From Leeuwenhoekiella sp. (lineage in GTDB: Bacteria; Bacteroidota; Bacteroidia; Flavobacteriales; Flavobacteriaceae): 64,000 bases of DNA. The notes beneath the pieces were generated by a model. That model searched no databases. It saw nothing but the letters and a program-made list of their open reading frames with translations, and was not told where the DNA came from. Position 1 is the stretch's first letter; each line of letters starts with the position of its first letter. Location: NCBI GenBank assembly GCA_002708845.1, contig PAPI01000036.1, forward strand, positions 62,001 to 126,000, given 5' to 3'. A program made the position numbers and the translations under genes. Of this stretch, positions 1 through 8,430 are shown one piece after another.

Positions 1-372
1 TGCCTTTTCTAACTCAAAGGCTTCATCTAGCGTTAGGGTTACCGGTTTATCACAAATCACATGAAACCCGTTTTCAAGCGCCAGTTTTGCCGGTGGAAAG
101 TGCATATGGTTTGGCGTTACGATCGAGACAAAATCCATACGCTCACCCTCGGGTAATTCTTTTTCTTTTTTGATCATCTCCTCAAAACTCTTGTAAGCTC
201 GATCGGGAGCCACCCCAAGTTCTTCGGCAGACTCCAGGCTGCGTTGCGGGTTGCTGCTAAATGCGCCACACACCAGGTCAACCATTCCGTCTATACGGGA
301 AGCTCTACGGTGTACATCGCCAATAAACGAGCCTTTACCGCCGCCTACCATTCCCATTTTTAATTTTTTCAT
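1..372 (-). CDS. Gfo/Idh/MocA family oxidoreductase (N-terminal part; runs off the window)
   Basis: The minus-strand frame opens at an ATG at 372 and stays open to base 1, giving about 124 residues. It begins MKKLKMGMVGGGKGSFIG, a GxGxxG-like Rossmann NAD(P)-binding start. The EKP-type motif of Gfo/Idh/MocA dehydrogenases appears as 'HVICDKPVTL', preceded by 'VSIVTPNHMHFPPA', also typical. Family members oxidise or epimerise sugar hydroxyls with NAD(P). The C-terminal substrate domain lies outside the window. It follows the MFS gene on the same strand, but a hairpin with a T-run at 397-434 separates them. Neighbouring sugar isomerases and a GMC oxidoreductase suggest a role in oxidised-sugar metabolism, which is inference. 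Confidence 0.88.
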   Translation of the reverse strand, partial: MKKLKMGMVGGGKGSFIGDVHRRASRIDGMVDLVCGAFSSNPQRSLESAEELGVAPDRAYKSFEEMIKKEKELPEGERMDFVSIVTPNHMHFPPAKLALENGFHVICDKPVTLTLDEAFELEKA

Positions 373-396
373 TGTAGTTGATTTTTGGTCAGAGAA

Positions 397-434
397 ATTA
401 AAAAGGCACTTAGTGTTAGTGTTTAAGTGCCTTT
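397..434 (-). terminator. Rho-independent terminator downstream of the MFS gene
   Basis: An 11-bp perfect stem (402-412 with 424-434, arm AAAGGCACTTA) is followed in the minus direction by a run of five Ts. It lies between the stop of the MFS permease gene and the start of the Gfo/Idh/MocA gene, so it could end or attenuate transcription between them. Confidence 0.7.
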
Positions 435-441
435 ATGTGAT

Positions 442-1671
442 TTATACTTTTTCTCCTTTATATTCTATTTTTTCATTTTTAAATGCAATCAGGAAAAACA
501 GGAATACCAGCGCGGCAAAGCCTGCGGGATAGACCCAGATCGTTCTCCAGTCATGCAACTCGCCAATAAGATACGTATCTGTAATCTGGCCTGCAACCCA
601 GAAACCGATCAACATTCCCACACCATAGGTTGCCAGGGTAATTAAGCCCTGTGCCGCACTCTTGTTATCTGATCCGGCTTTCGAATCGGTGTAAATTTGA
701 CCCGAAACGAAAAAGAAGTCATAACAAATACCGTGTAATGCGATACCAATAATTAGCATAAACGACAGCTCGTCTGCGTTACCAAATGCGAAAAGCAAAT
801 AGCGAAGCACCCAGGCGATCATACCAAAAAGTAAAGTTTTCTTGATGCCGAAGCGCAATAGAAACACAGGTAAAAGCAACATAAACAGGACTTCAGAAAT
901 TTGACCTATGGACTGCTTGAGAGTCGGATTTTCCATTTTCAATTCAGTTAAAAATGGATTGGTATTTTGATAATAAAAAGCCAATGGAATACAGATCAAT
1001 ATTGAAGAAATAAAGAAGATCAAAAAGTTCTTGTTTTTCAGCATAGTGATCGAACTGAGTCCTGTTTTCTCAAGAAGAGATTGCTCTTTATCTGATTTTA
1101 CCGGCGGGGTTTTAGGTAGCAGAAAGCTGAAAACCCCAAGAATTGCTGAAGCAATTGCAGTCATCGTAAACGTATTGTTTAGTAAACCTTCCTCAATACC
1201 CGTTTGAGAATCCCAGCCCAAAAGACTGATTAAAAACCCGGCTACAATCCAGCCGATGGTACCAAAAACTCGAATCCACCCAAAGTCTTTAGAAGGATTT
1301 TTCATCTGTCTGAATGCTACGGAGTTTACCAAAGCTAAGGTTGGCATATAGGCAATCATATATCCTAAAACATAAGGATAAAATGCTGCGAAGTCTGTGG
1401 TTTGACTCATTTGATACATCAAAAAAGCTCCGGCCAGATGCAAAACACCTAAGATGCGCTCTGCATTAAAAAATTTATCGGCAATAAGACCTATAATAAA
1501 AGGAGCGATGATAGCTCCCCAGGACTGTGTGGAAAAGGCCATCGCACTTTGTGCGCCGGTAGCTTCCAGATTATTTCCTAAAAAGGTTCCTAATGTCACA
1601 AACCAGCCCCCCCAGATAAAAAACTCCAGGAACATCATGAGTGATAATTGAAATCGAACGTATGGTTTCAT
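442..1671 (-). CDS. MFS permease of the nucleoside:H+ symporter (NupG-like) type
   Basis: This 409-residue polytopic membrane protein has about 12 predicted hydrophobic segments, the first at residues 10-30. The start 'MKPYVRFQLSLMMFLEFFIWGGWFV' type N-terminus and the 'FGWIRVFGTIGWI' segment near residue 130 resemble Nuc_H_symport permeases widespread in Bacteroidota sugar loci. It lies 6 nt after the TIM-barrel isomerase gene on the same strand, so the two are probably cotranscribed. I infer import of a sugar or sugar derivative processed by the neighbouring oxidoreductases; the actual substrate cannot be read from sequence. Confidence 0.85.
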   Translation of the reverse strand: MKPYVRFQLSLMMFLEFFIWGGWFVTLGTFLGNNLEATGAQSAMAFSTQSWGAIIAPFIIGLIADKFFNAERILGVLHLAGAFLMYQMSQTTDFAAFYPYVLGYMIAYMPTLALVNSVAFRQMKNPSKDFGWIRVFGTIGWIVAGFLISLLGWDSQTGIEEGLLNNTFTMTAIASAILGVFSFLLPKTPPVKSDKEQSLLEKTGLSSITMLKNKNFLIFFISSILICIPLAFYYQNTNPFLTELKMENPTLKQSIGQISEVLFMLLLPVFLLRFGIKKTLLFGMIAWVLRYLLFAFGNADELSFMLIIGIALHGICYDFFFVSGQIYTDSKAGSDNKSAAQGLITLATYGVGMLIGFWVAGQITDTYLIGELHDWRTIWVYPAGFAALVFLFFLIAFKNEKIEYKGEKV

Positions 1672-1677
1672 AAATAA

Positions 1678-2655
1678 TTAGTTAAGATTTTGAGCAGATT
1701 TAATTAGTAATTCTTTTGTGAGTTTTATGCCTTCCTCTTCACTGAGGTCTTCTCCTTCATATTCGATACCTATAAAACCAGTATAGCCGGCATCTTTGAC
1801 GATTTTAAGGATTTTAGAATAATCCATTGATGTTTCCTGACCTTCTTCATTAAAGTTGTACGTTTTGGCGCTTACCGCAAGCGCTTTGGGCATGAGTTCT
1901 TCAATGCCCTGATAACGCGGATACTCTTTAATGCAGTCAGCACCCCACATTTCGCCATTTTCGCGTTCCATGCAAAAGTTGCCAAAATCGGGTAGAGTAC
2001 CGCAATTGGGTTTATTAATAGCATTGATAATTTCCATTAGGAATGCTGCGTCAGAGGAGTAGCCGCCGTGGTTTTCAACAGTTACTTCAATATTTTTGGA
2101 AGCTCCATATTCGGCCAGTTTGCCGAGGCCGGCAATGGCACTTTGTTTAAAATTTTCCTTGTCTTTAGGGCCAATTAAATTTACACGAATAGCGTGACAG
2201 CCCAGATAAGCTGCAGCATCCACCCATTTTTTATGATTTTCGACTGCGGTATTGCGCTCTTCCTCATCTGCTGAAGCCAGATTGCCTTCTCCATCAATCA
2301 TAATCAAAACATTCTGTACTCCGTATTGCTTACTGCTGGCCTTTAGTTTGGGTAGAATAGAATCGAGTGCGATTTCAGCACTCTCGTATTTTTCCATTTC
2401 AGGTCTGTAAAGTTGGCTTACGTATTCGATGCCATTAAAACCCATTTCATTTGCCTTTTGCGCAAAGTCCATAGGACTCAAATTACCATTTTGAAATGCC
2501 CGGTGCAGCGACCATTGCGCCAAAGAAATATCGAAGAAAGGTTCAAATTGGGCAGTTTCGGTAGGTGATTCAGCTTGATTTTCTTCTTTTTTTTCATTTT
2601 TACAACCTGTCAAAATAAAAATAATAAGCAGGGCTGTATAGAGTTTAGTAGTCAT
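1678..2655 (-). CDS. Sugar phosphate isomerase/epimerase-like TIM-barrel lipoprotein
   Basis: The protein is about 325 residues. I chose the ATG at 2655, because the only in-frame codon further upstream is a TTG at 2667. The N-terminus is a lipoprotein signal ending in 'FILTGC' followed by a polar KNEKKEE linker, so it is probably exported and lipidated. The remainder is an AP endonuclease 2/xylose isomerase-like barrel: 'NGIEYVSQ', 'TVENHGG', 'PDFGNF', and a final 'GFIGIEYEGE' acidic metal-binding strand. Exported members are common in Bacteroidota sugar loci, including 3-keto-sugar loci. First gene of a minus-strand operon with the MFS permease, divergent from the GMC oxidoreductase gene. 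Confidence 0.85.
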   Translation of the reverse strand: MTTKLYTALLIIFILTGCKNEKKEENQAESPTETAQFEPFFDISLAQWSLHRAFQNGNLSPMDFAQKANEMGFNGIEYVSQLYRPEMEKYESAEIALDSILPKLKASSKQYGVQNVLIMIDGEGNLASADEEERNTAVENHKKWVDAAAYLGCHAIRVNLIGPKDKENFKQSAIAGLGKLAEYGASKNIEVTVENHGGYSSDAAFLMEIINAINKPNCGTLPDFGNFCMERENGEMWGADCIKEYPRYQGIEELMPKALAVSAKTYNFNEEGQETSMDYSKILKIVKDAGYTGFIGIEYEGEDLSEEEGIKLTKELLIKSAQNLN

Positions 2656-2739
2656 TAGATTAGTCAATTAGGTGTTTGAAAATAGGATCAAAAATTGCAA
2701 AAAGCGCAACTAAAACCTATTAGTTCCCTAAATTATACT

Positions 2740-2759
2740 TTTTTTGGTTTACCAAAAAA
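2740..2759. promoter_or_regulatory. Candidate operator palindrome between divergent sugar genes
   Basis: The bases TTTTTTGGT-TT-ACCAAAAAA form perfect 9-bp inverted arms around a 2-bp centre. The site lies in the 167-bp divergent region between the isomerase lipoprotein and the GMC oxidoreductase genes, upstream of a -7-like TATATTTG at 2774-2781. Position and symmetry suggest a binding site for a dimeric regulator. No regulator gene is present in the visible part of the locus. Confidence 0.4.
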
Positions 2760-2773
2760 TAACTTAAAATTTA

Positions 2774-2781
2774 TATATTTG
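2774..2781 (+). promoter_or_regulatory. Bacteroidota -7 element (TATATTTG) for the GMC operon
   Basis: TATATTTG matches the TAnnTTTG consensus of Bacteroidota housekeeping promoters and lies 41 bp upstream of the GTG start at 2823. No well-spaced TTTG -33 word is present; the poly-T palindrome at 2740-2759 occupies that region. Confidence 0.4.
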
Positions 2782-2822
2782 ATAGCATAGGCTAGATTAT
2801 ATTATCAAAAACAAAATAAAGC

Positions 2823-4532
2823 GTGAGTAGTATTAAACCAGAAGAAATGTACGATGCCATCGTGGTGGGTACAGGAATTAGTGGTGGCTGGGCTGCCAAA
2901 GAATTATGTGAACAGGGTCTTAAAACCTTAGTTCTTGAGCGGGGCCGTATGGTAAAGCATATTGAAGATTATCCTACAATGAACATGGATCCCTGGGATT
3001 TTAAGTTTAAAGGCCGGCCTACAGAAGAAGAAAAAGCCAAGCAGTTTAAACAGGCTCGTACCGGTTATACTGTTGACCGTGCACACAGCCATTTTTTCGT
3101 TAATGATTTAGAACATCCTTATAATGAAACCAAGCGTTTTGACTGGATGCGTGGTTATCACGTGGGAGGGCGTTCTATTATGTGGGGGCGTCAGAGTTAC
3201 CGTCTCAGCGATATAGATTTTGAAGCCAATAAGAAAGAAGGTGTTGCCGTTGATTGGCCTGTGCGTTATGCTGATATCGAGCCCTGGTATGACAAGGTTG
3301 AAGAATACATTGGCGTAAGTGGTGAAAGCCTGGGTCTTCCGCAATTACCTGATGGTAAATTTGGGCCTCCTATGGAGCTGAATTGTGTAGAGGAGAACCT
3401 TAAGAAAAACATGGCGCAAAATTATAAAGACCGCTTGCTTACCATAGGTCGTACTGCTCATATTACATCTACAGAAAAAACCTATGAAGGCCGTTCTGCC
3501 TGCCAGTATCGTAACCGTTGTATGCGTGGTTGTCCGTTTGGGGCTTATTTCAGCAGTAACTCTTCTACCTTGCCTGCTGCCGAGCGTACCGGAAATATGA
3601 CCTTGAGACCGTTTAGTATTGTAAGCGAGGTTATTTACGATGATGCTACCAAGCTTGCAACCGGAGTAAAAGTAATTGATGCCGAAACCAAAGAAGAAAT
3701 GACCTTTAATGCTAAAGTAATTTTCTTATGTGCTTCAGCAATTGCTTCCGCTTCTATTCTGATGCAATCTAAATCTGATCGTTTCCCTAATGGTTTAGGA
3801 AATGACAGTGGTGAATTGGGTCACAATATTATGGACCATCACTTTAGAGTAGGAGCTTCTGCTGAGGTTGAAGGATTTGACGATAAGTATTATAAAGGTA
3901 GACGCGCAAACGGTTTATATATTCCGAGATTCAGAAATCTGGGCGGCGATACTGATCAACCTAATTTTAAGAGAGGTTATGGCTATCAGGGTGGTGCGAG
4001 TCGTGGGGATTGGAGTGAAGCCATCTCAGAAATGTCTTATGGGGCAGATCTAAAGAAGGCGATTTCAAAACCCGGAAAATGGACCATCGGGATGACAGCC
4101 TTTGGTGAGTGCCTACCGTATCACGAGAACAAAATGACTCTGGACTACGATAAACTTGATAATTGGGGTCTGCCTACAATAACTTTTGATGCAGAATGGA
4201 AAGAAAACGAGTGGGAGATGCGAAAAGATATGAAAGCTCAGGCGGCAGAAATGCTAACCAAAGCTGGTTATAAAAACGTACAAACCTACGACAGTCCCGG
4301 TGCGCCAGGTTTGGGTATTCACGAGATGGGTACTGCCCGTATGGGAAGAGATCCTAAGACTTCGGTACTTAACGGAAACAATCAGGTGCATACAGTGCCT
4401 AATGTATATGTAACAGATGGTGCATTTATGACTTCCGCAAGTTGCGTGAACCCATCGCTTACTTATATGGCTTTTACTGCCCGTGCTGCCAAGCATGCTG
4501 CAGAACAACTTAAGAACGGTAAATTTGCATAA
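2823..4532 (+). CDS. GMC family oxidoreductase with putative Fe-S motif (glucoside 3-dehydrogenase-type large subunit)
   Basis: This 569-residue FAD enzyme starts at GTG 2823; the alternative ATG is at codon 9. The FAD-binding Rossmann motif is 'VVGTGISGGWAA' near residue 15. The C-terminal catalytic region has 'GIHEMGTARMG' (His) and 'SCVNPSLT' (Asn), typical of GMC enzymes. Residues C227, C233 and C237 form C-x5-C-x3-C. That spacing matches the 3Fe-4S ligands of bacterial FAD-glucose dehydrogenase catalytic subunits. No signal peptide is visible. The next gene encodes the small partner subunit, which in this family carries the export signal. I infer periplasmic oxidation of a sugar hydroxyl, plausibly at C3 of glucosides. 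Glucose or gluconate dehydrogenase activity is an alternative. Confidence 0.88.
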   Translation: MSSIKPEEMYDAIVVGTGISGGWAAKELCEQGLKTLVLERGRMVKHIEDYPTMNMDPWDFKFKGRPTEEEKAKQFKQARTGYTVDRAHSHFFVNDLEHPYNETKRFDWMRGYHVGGRSIMWGRQSYRLSDIDFEANKKEGVAVDWPVRYADIEPWYDKVEEYIGVSGESLGLPQLPDGKFGPPMELNCVEENLKKNMAQNYKDRLLTIGRTAHITSTEKTYEGRSACQYRNRCMRGCPFGAYFSSNSSTLPAAERTGNMTLRPFSIVSEVIYDDATKLATGVKVIDAETKEEMTFNAKVIFLCASAIASASILMQSKSDRFPNGLGNDSGELGHNIMDHHFRVGASAEVEGFDDKYYKGRRANGLYIPRFRNLGGDTDQPNFKRGYGYQGGASRGDWSEAISEMSYGADLKKAISKPGKWTIGMTAFGECLPYHENKMTLDYDKLDNWGLPTITFDAEWKENEWEMRKDMKAQAAEMLTKAGYKNVQTYDSPGAPGLGIHEMGTARMGRDPKTSVLNGNNQVHTVPNVYVTDGAFMTSASCVNPSLTYMAFTARAAKHAAEQLKNGKFA

Positions 4533-4534
4533 TT

Positions 4535-5173
4535 ATGAATAGAAGACAAGTCTTAAAAAATATTGGTCTGGGAGCGGGTTATGTTATGGTGGCCCCTGCA
4601 GCTTTCAACTTATTACAGAGTTGTAAAAGCGAACCAAAGAATGAATGGCAACCCGTTTTTCTGAATGTGACAAACGGTATGGCACTAACCCATATTCTGG
4701 ATGTAATTTTGCCAAAAACAGATACTCCCGGAGCTTCCGATTTGAATATAGCTCAGTTTATTGATGCGTATATGGATGAAGTTGCTGAAGAGGGTCAAAA
4801 AAAAGAATTTGAAGCCGGTGCAAATGCTTTCGCTTTAAGTTTTAAAGAAAATTTAGACAAAGATCTAAAGGATGGTGAACATGAAGATTTTGAAAAGGTA
4901 GTTGCCAAGTATTTAGGTGCTGATAAAGAAACCCGTGATGCTTACGTAAAAGTCATCTCGGCGACTCAGGATCCTGAAGCTCCAGAGGTTGAATTTGATG
5001 CTCATGCAGGTTCTTATGCCTATCTCTCAGCAGTACGTGATTTAGGAATATGGGCTTGGAAAAACAGTGAGGAAGTGGGCGAAAATGTGCTATGGTACGA
5101 TCCAATTCCTGGAGTGTATCAAGGCTGCTTACCTCTTGAAGAAGCCGGAGGCGGTAAAACCATGTCTTTATAA
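4535..5173 (+). CDS. Gluconate 2-dehydrogenase subunit 3 family protein (small subunit of the GMC dehydrogenase)
   Basis: The protein is 212 residues, beginning MNRRQVLKNIGLGAG, a twin-arginine-like signal. The hydrophobic stretch ends at 'NLLQSC', so it could be a Tat-exported lipoprotein. The body resembles the gluconate 2-dehydrogenase subunit 3 family ('THILDVILPKTDTPGA', 'AQFIDAYMDE'). These small subunits help export and mature the GMC subunit, which lacks its own signal. The gene starts 2 nt after the GMC stop and its own stop overlaps the next start (TAATG), indicating tight translational coupling of the three genes. Confidence 0.85.
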   Translation: MNRRQVLKNIGLGAGYVMVAPAAFNLLQSCKSEPKNEWQPVFLNVTNGMALTHILDVILPKTDTPGASDLNIAQFIDAYMDEVAEEGQKKEFEAGANAFALSFKENLDKDLKDGEHEDFEKVVAKYLGADKETRDAYVKVISATQDPEAPEVEFDAHAGSYAYLSAVRDLGIWAWKNSEEVGENVLWYDPIPGVYQGCLPLEEAGGGKTMSL

Positions 5174-6102
5174 TGAAACGAAGATCATTTATACAAAAAG
5201 GAGCCTTAAGTGGCTCTTTTTTCGCTTTAGGCGGAACAGGCTTGTTTGCCTTAGATGCTGCCAAAGCGGGTAATCCTGAGCCTTTACATCAGTTTAATCT
5301 CAATTACGCCCCGCATTTAGGAATGTTTAAAAACATGGCAGGCGATGATCCTATAGCTCAGCTCAATTTTATGGCCGATCAGGGTTTTACGGCTTTTGAA
5401 GATAACGAGATGCGTAACCGCCCCGTTGAGTTGCAGCAAAAAATGGCAGATACGATGCAAAAGCGCGGTTTACAAATGGGTGTTTTTGTAGCCCATAAAA
5501 TCTATTGGACCGAAGGTAACCTGACCAGCGGAAATGCTGATAAGCGCACTGAATTCCTAGAAGATATTAAACAATCTGTAGAAGTAGCTAAACGTGTAAA
5601 TGCCAAATGGATGACTGTGGTTCCCGGTTATGTTGATCAAAGACTTGAGGTGAATTACCAAACTGCAAATGTGATTGAAAGTTTGAAGCAGGCTTCTGCT
5701 ATTCTTGAAAAGGAAAACCTAACTATGGTGCTTGAGCCGCTTAATTTTTTCAATCACCCCGGTTTGTTTTTAAAGGAAAGTCCGCAAGCGTATATGATTT
5801 GTAAAGCGGTTGATAGCCCGGCCTGTAAAATCTTGTTTGATATCTATCATCAGCAAATTCAGGAAGGGAATCTAATACCTAATATTGATGCGTGCTGGGA
5901 TGAAATCGGATATTTTCAGGTTGGGGATAATCCCGGAAGAAAGGAACCTACAACCGGTGAGATTAATTATCTGAATGTATTCAAACACCTGCACGATAAA
6001 GGCTTTACAGGAATTGTGGGAATGGAACACGGCAACTCAATGCCCGGTGCAGCAGGAGAACAGGCGGTTATAGATGCGTACGTGACCTGTGATAATTTTT
6101 AA
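5173..6102 (+). CDS. Hydroxypyruvate isomerase-like TIM-barrel protein with Tat signal
   Basis: This 309-residue protein starts MKRRSFIQKGALSG, a twin-arginine signal, so it is probably exported folded. The mature part is a xylose isomerase-like TIM barrel of the hydroxypyruvate isomerase (Hyi) type: 'TMVLEPLNFFNHPG', 'ILFDIYHQQIQEG', 'GYFQVGDNPGRKEPTTGEIN' and 'GIVGMEHG'. The E, D, H and E residues in these segments are the expected metal and catalytic ligands. The start overlaps the stop of the previous gene by one base. A periplasmic Hyi-like enzyme beside a sugar dehydrogenase suggests isomerisation of an oxidised sugar rather than hydroxypyruvate itself; that is inference. Confidence 0.85.
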   Translation: MKRRSFIQKGALSGSFFALGGTGLFALDAAKAGNPEPLHQFNLNYAPHLGMFKNMAGDDPIAQLNFMADQGFTAFEDNEMRNRPVELQQKMADTMQKRGLQMGVFVAHKIYWTEGNLTSGNADKRTEFLEDIKQSVEVAKRVNAKWMTVVPGYVDQRLEVNYQTANVIESLKQASAILEKENLTMVLEPLNFFNHPGLFLKESPQAYMICKAVDSPACKILFDIYHQQIQEGNLIPNIDACWDEIGYFQVGDNPGRKEPTTGEINYLNVFKHLHDKGFTGIVGMEHGNSMPGAAGEQAVIDAYVTCDNF

Positions 6103-6120
6103 TTGACACCTCAAAAATTA

Positions 6121-6150
6121 AAGGCTGATTTATCATAAATCAGCCTTTTT
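6121..6150. terminator. Bidirectional terminator between the Hyi-like gene and trehalase
   Basis: The near-perfect 13-bp inverted repeat AAGGCTGATTTAT-c-ATAAATCAGCCTT (6121-6147) is followed by a T-run on the plus strand. It lies between two convergent genes and can serve both. Confidence 0.8.
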
Positions 6151-6159
6151 TGTGCGCTC

Positions 6160-7773
6160 TTATTTGGAGTCTTTTTTCAGATCGAGATAGACTCCGTTTG
6201 TCCAGCCAAATCCGTCCTGGTTGGGGTATTCGCCACCTCCGGCGGTTAATGTGGTATCTATAACATTATATTTTTCGAGCATTTTGCCGGTGCGTTTGTA
6301 CACGCGCTCATTCAGTTTTATCCAGCGGTTACTTATTTGACCAGCAATATCACCAAGGCCATAAGTTTGAAGGCCACGAACGGCCATCCATTGATGTGGA
6401 GGCCACCCGTTAGGACTGTCCCATTGTTGCCCGTTAGTGTTAAGCGTGGTAACCAAACCACCGGGTTTTAAAAAGTCGCGCTCCAAAACTTTAGCTACCT
6501 GCTCAGCCTGAGCTGGTGACGCAGCTTGAAAATAAAGTGGATATACCATGGCTAGCGACAAGGTTTCAGATGGAGATTGGTTCTTAAAATTATAATCGGT
6601 GTAGGTCTTTTGATCTGAACTCCATAAATAGGCATCCATAGCATCCTTACGCGCAGAGGCAGCTTCTACCATCTTTTGAGCTCCCTCATGATCTCCGTTA
6701 AAACGTCGTGCAACAGCAAGAATTTCTTGCATATTATAGAGCAGTGCATTCAAGTCTACCGGAATGATTTCAGTGGTTTGAATTGTCGCCAAATCATCGG
6801 GATTAGCAAACCATCTGCTGCTAAAATCCCACCCGCTTTCACAGGCAGCAGTGATGTTAAGGTAAACCTCTTCAGCAGATTTACCGGTCGCTTCTTCAGC
6901 AGTTAAAATGTCTTCCCGGTAACTTTCGGCACGAGGCTCAGCGCGATTGCTGTAAAACCGATTTAAAACAGAACCATTTGGCATTTTAACCACACGTTCA
7001 GCTGCTTCGCCTTCGGTTAAATTTTCAGCGCCCTTCATCCAGAAAGCATATTCTTTTTCAAGAGGCTCCAGGTACTTCAAATAAATATCTTTTTCAGTTC
7101 CTGTGGATGCATATAGGCGCACCATTTCAGCAAAAAAAGGAGGTTGAGAGCGGTTGAGGTAGTAGGTGCGGTTTCCGTTAGGAATAAAACCAATAGTATT
7201 AATTTGATAGGCAAAGTTGTCCAGAATATTCTCAATGAGTTTGATTTCTCCAGATTCCTTCAGCCCCAGCATAATAAAGAACGAATCCCAGTAGTACACT
7301 TCTCTAAAACGACCTCCGGGTACGATGTAGGGATTGGGCAACGAAATACGTGATCCGTTTTCCTCAGCATCAGCATCTCGTTTTAAATACGGCCAAAGCG
7401 CTTTAATGTGTTCTGCAGTGGTGCGCGTGGTGTCTGAGGTGAAGCTCGCTGTAGGCGATTCGGGGAGATTAAAATTTTGAAGTACAAAAGCCTTCAGGTC
7501 AAAGTCCTCTTCACTTGAAGCCTCGTGATAGCGTGCCAAAATGGTATCTGCAGGAAACAGGGGCTCGCAATCTACAAAGGTCTTTCCGTCTTCAAAAACA
7601 CTTTGCATTTGCACATCAACCAGCAGATCGCCATAGCGGTCAATGGGGTTTTCATTTTTCTGGGGAAAATCAAAAGTCTGTTGATCAAGGGTTTCAGACT
7701 TGTTTTCTTCTTTACACGAGAATAGGGATAGGATCACTAAGAGAGCGAGAATTTTAGGGTAATGGGTTTTCAT
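6160..7773 (-). CDS. treA: Alpha,alpha-trehalase (GH37), lipoprotein
   Basis: The protein is 537 residues from the ATG at 7773. That start gives a clean lipoprotein signal, MKTHYPKILALLVILSLFSC, whereas the longer frame from 7803 adds an unlikely ten residues. Both trehalase signatures are present: 'PGGRFREVYYWDSFF' in the N-terminal half and 'QWDSPNGWPPHQW' near the C-terminus. The family hydrolyses trehalose to two glucoses on an (alpha/alpha)6 barrel. The predicted lipidation places it in the periplasm or on the outer membrane. It is convergent with the adjoining sugar dehydrogenase locus, so a functional link (trehalose as substrate) is possible but unproven. Confidence 0.95.
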   Translation of the reverse strand: MKTHYPKILALLVILSLFSCKEENKSETLDQQTFDFPQKNENPIDRYGDLLVDVQMQSVFEDGKTFVDCEPLFPADTILARYHEASSEEDFDLKAFVLQNFNLPESPTASFTSDTTRTTAEHIKALWPYLKRDADAEENGSRISLPNPYIVPGGRFREVYYWDSFFIMLGLKESGEIKLIENILDNFAYQINTIGFIPNGNRTYYLNRSQPPFFAEMVRLYASTGTEKDIYLKYLEPLEKEYAFWMKGAENLTEGEAAERVVKMPNGSVLNRFYSNRAEPRAESYREDILTAEEATGKSAEEVYLNITAACESGWDFSSRWFANPDDLATIQTTEIIPVDLNALLYNMQEILAVARRFNGDHEGAQKMVEAASARKDAMDAYLWSSDQKTYTDYNFKNQSPSETLSLAMVYPLYFQAASPAQAEQVAKVLERDFLKPGGLVTTLNTNGQQWDSPNGWPPHQWMAVRGLQTYGLGDIAGQISNRWIKLNERVYKRTGKMLEKYNVIDTTLTAGGGEYPNQDGFGWTNGVYLDLKKDSK

Positions 7774-7784
7774 GGGTTTATTTT

Positions 7785-7832
7785 TAAAGCCAAAAAAGCC
7801 CAAAAATTAATCGGTAAAGATAATTTTTGGGC
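7785..7832 (-). terminator. Terminator downstream of the azurin gene
   Basis: A perfect 12-bp stem GCCCAAAAATTA / TAATTTTTGGGC (7798-7809 and 7821-7832) has an 11-nt loop and is followed in the minus direction by a T-rich tract. It lies between the azurin stop and the trehalase start. Confidence 0.7.
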
Positions 7833-7862
7833 CTTAATGTGTGTTAGGAGTAGATCGAAAAA

Positions 7863-8375
7863 TTACTCTACAATAAATTTACCTTTCATAACACTATAGT
7901 GACCGGGAAAACTACAAATGAAATCGTAGGTTCCGGGAGCAGGTGGGTCAAACTCAATAGTGTCAGACTGGCCACCGCCCAGCATTTTGGTATGTACAAT
8001 CACAGCGTCTGTATCTGCAGGGATATAGCCATTGTCACGTGCTGCAGAAGCTTTAGCTCCAAAAGCAGGAATCTCGGTTCCCTGAGTAAGCAATACAAAA
8101 TTATGACCCATTACTTCAACAGCTTGTTTACCAACGTGTCTAAGTGTAAGTTTTACTTTTTTACCAGCAGGAACTTTGATTTCGTTTTTGTTGAATTTCA
8201 TCATATCATCTGCAAGCAGGACTACTTCGGTCACATTTTCATCAGATTTTTTGCTGGTATCCGAGCTTTTAGCTCCAATTGTAACGCTTTCTTTTTCATC
8301 TTTCTTTTTATCGTCACCGCAGGCAGTTAGGGTCACGGCAAAAAGAAATACTAGGGTTATTTTTAATAGTTTCAT
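7863..8375 (-). CDS. Azurin-type blue copper protein (lipoprotein)
   Basis: The protein is 170 residues from the ATG at 8375. The lipoprotein signal is MKLLKITLVFLFAVTLTAC, followed by a charged DDKKKDEKE linker. The cupredoxin copper site is visible: His in 'EVMGHNFVL', then Cys, His and Met in 'CSFPGHYSVMKG', the azurin C-x4-H-x3-M spacing. Azurins carry single electrons between periplasmic redox partners such as cytochromes. No redox operon surrounds it, so the partner is unknown. Compared with soluble azurins it has an added low-complexity linker and lipid anchor, as often in Bacteroidota. Confidence 0.93.
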   Translation of the reverse strand: MKLLKITLVFLFAVTLTACGDDKKKDEKESVTIGAKSSDTSKKSDENVTEVVLLADDMMKFNKNEIKVPAGKKVKLTLRHVGKQAVEVMGHNFVLLTQGTEIPAFGAKASAARDNGYIPADTDAVIVHTKMLGGGQSDTIEFDPPAPGTYDFICSFPGHYSVMKGKFIVE

Positions 8376-8430
8376 TTTATAAAATTTAATTGAACGACTA
8401 ATATACATAAGATTTTACCGCAGTACAATA

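Noticed and set aside
7899-8330. 143-codon plus-strand open frame opposite azurin
   Set aside because: The azurin copper-site motifs on the minus strand prove the coding strand; the plus frame is an antisense shadow.
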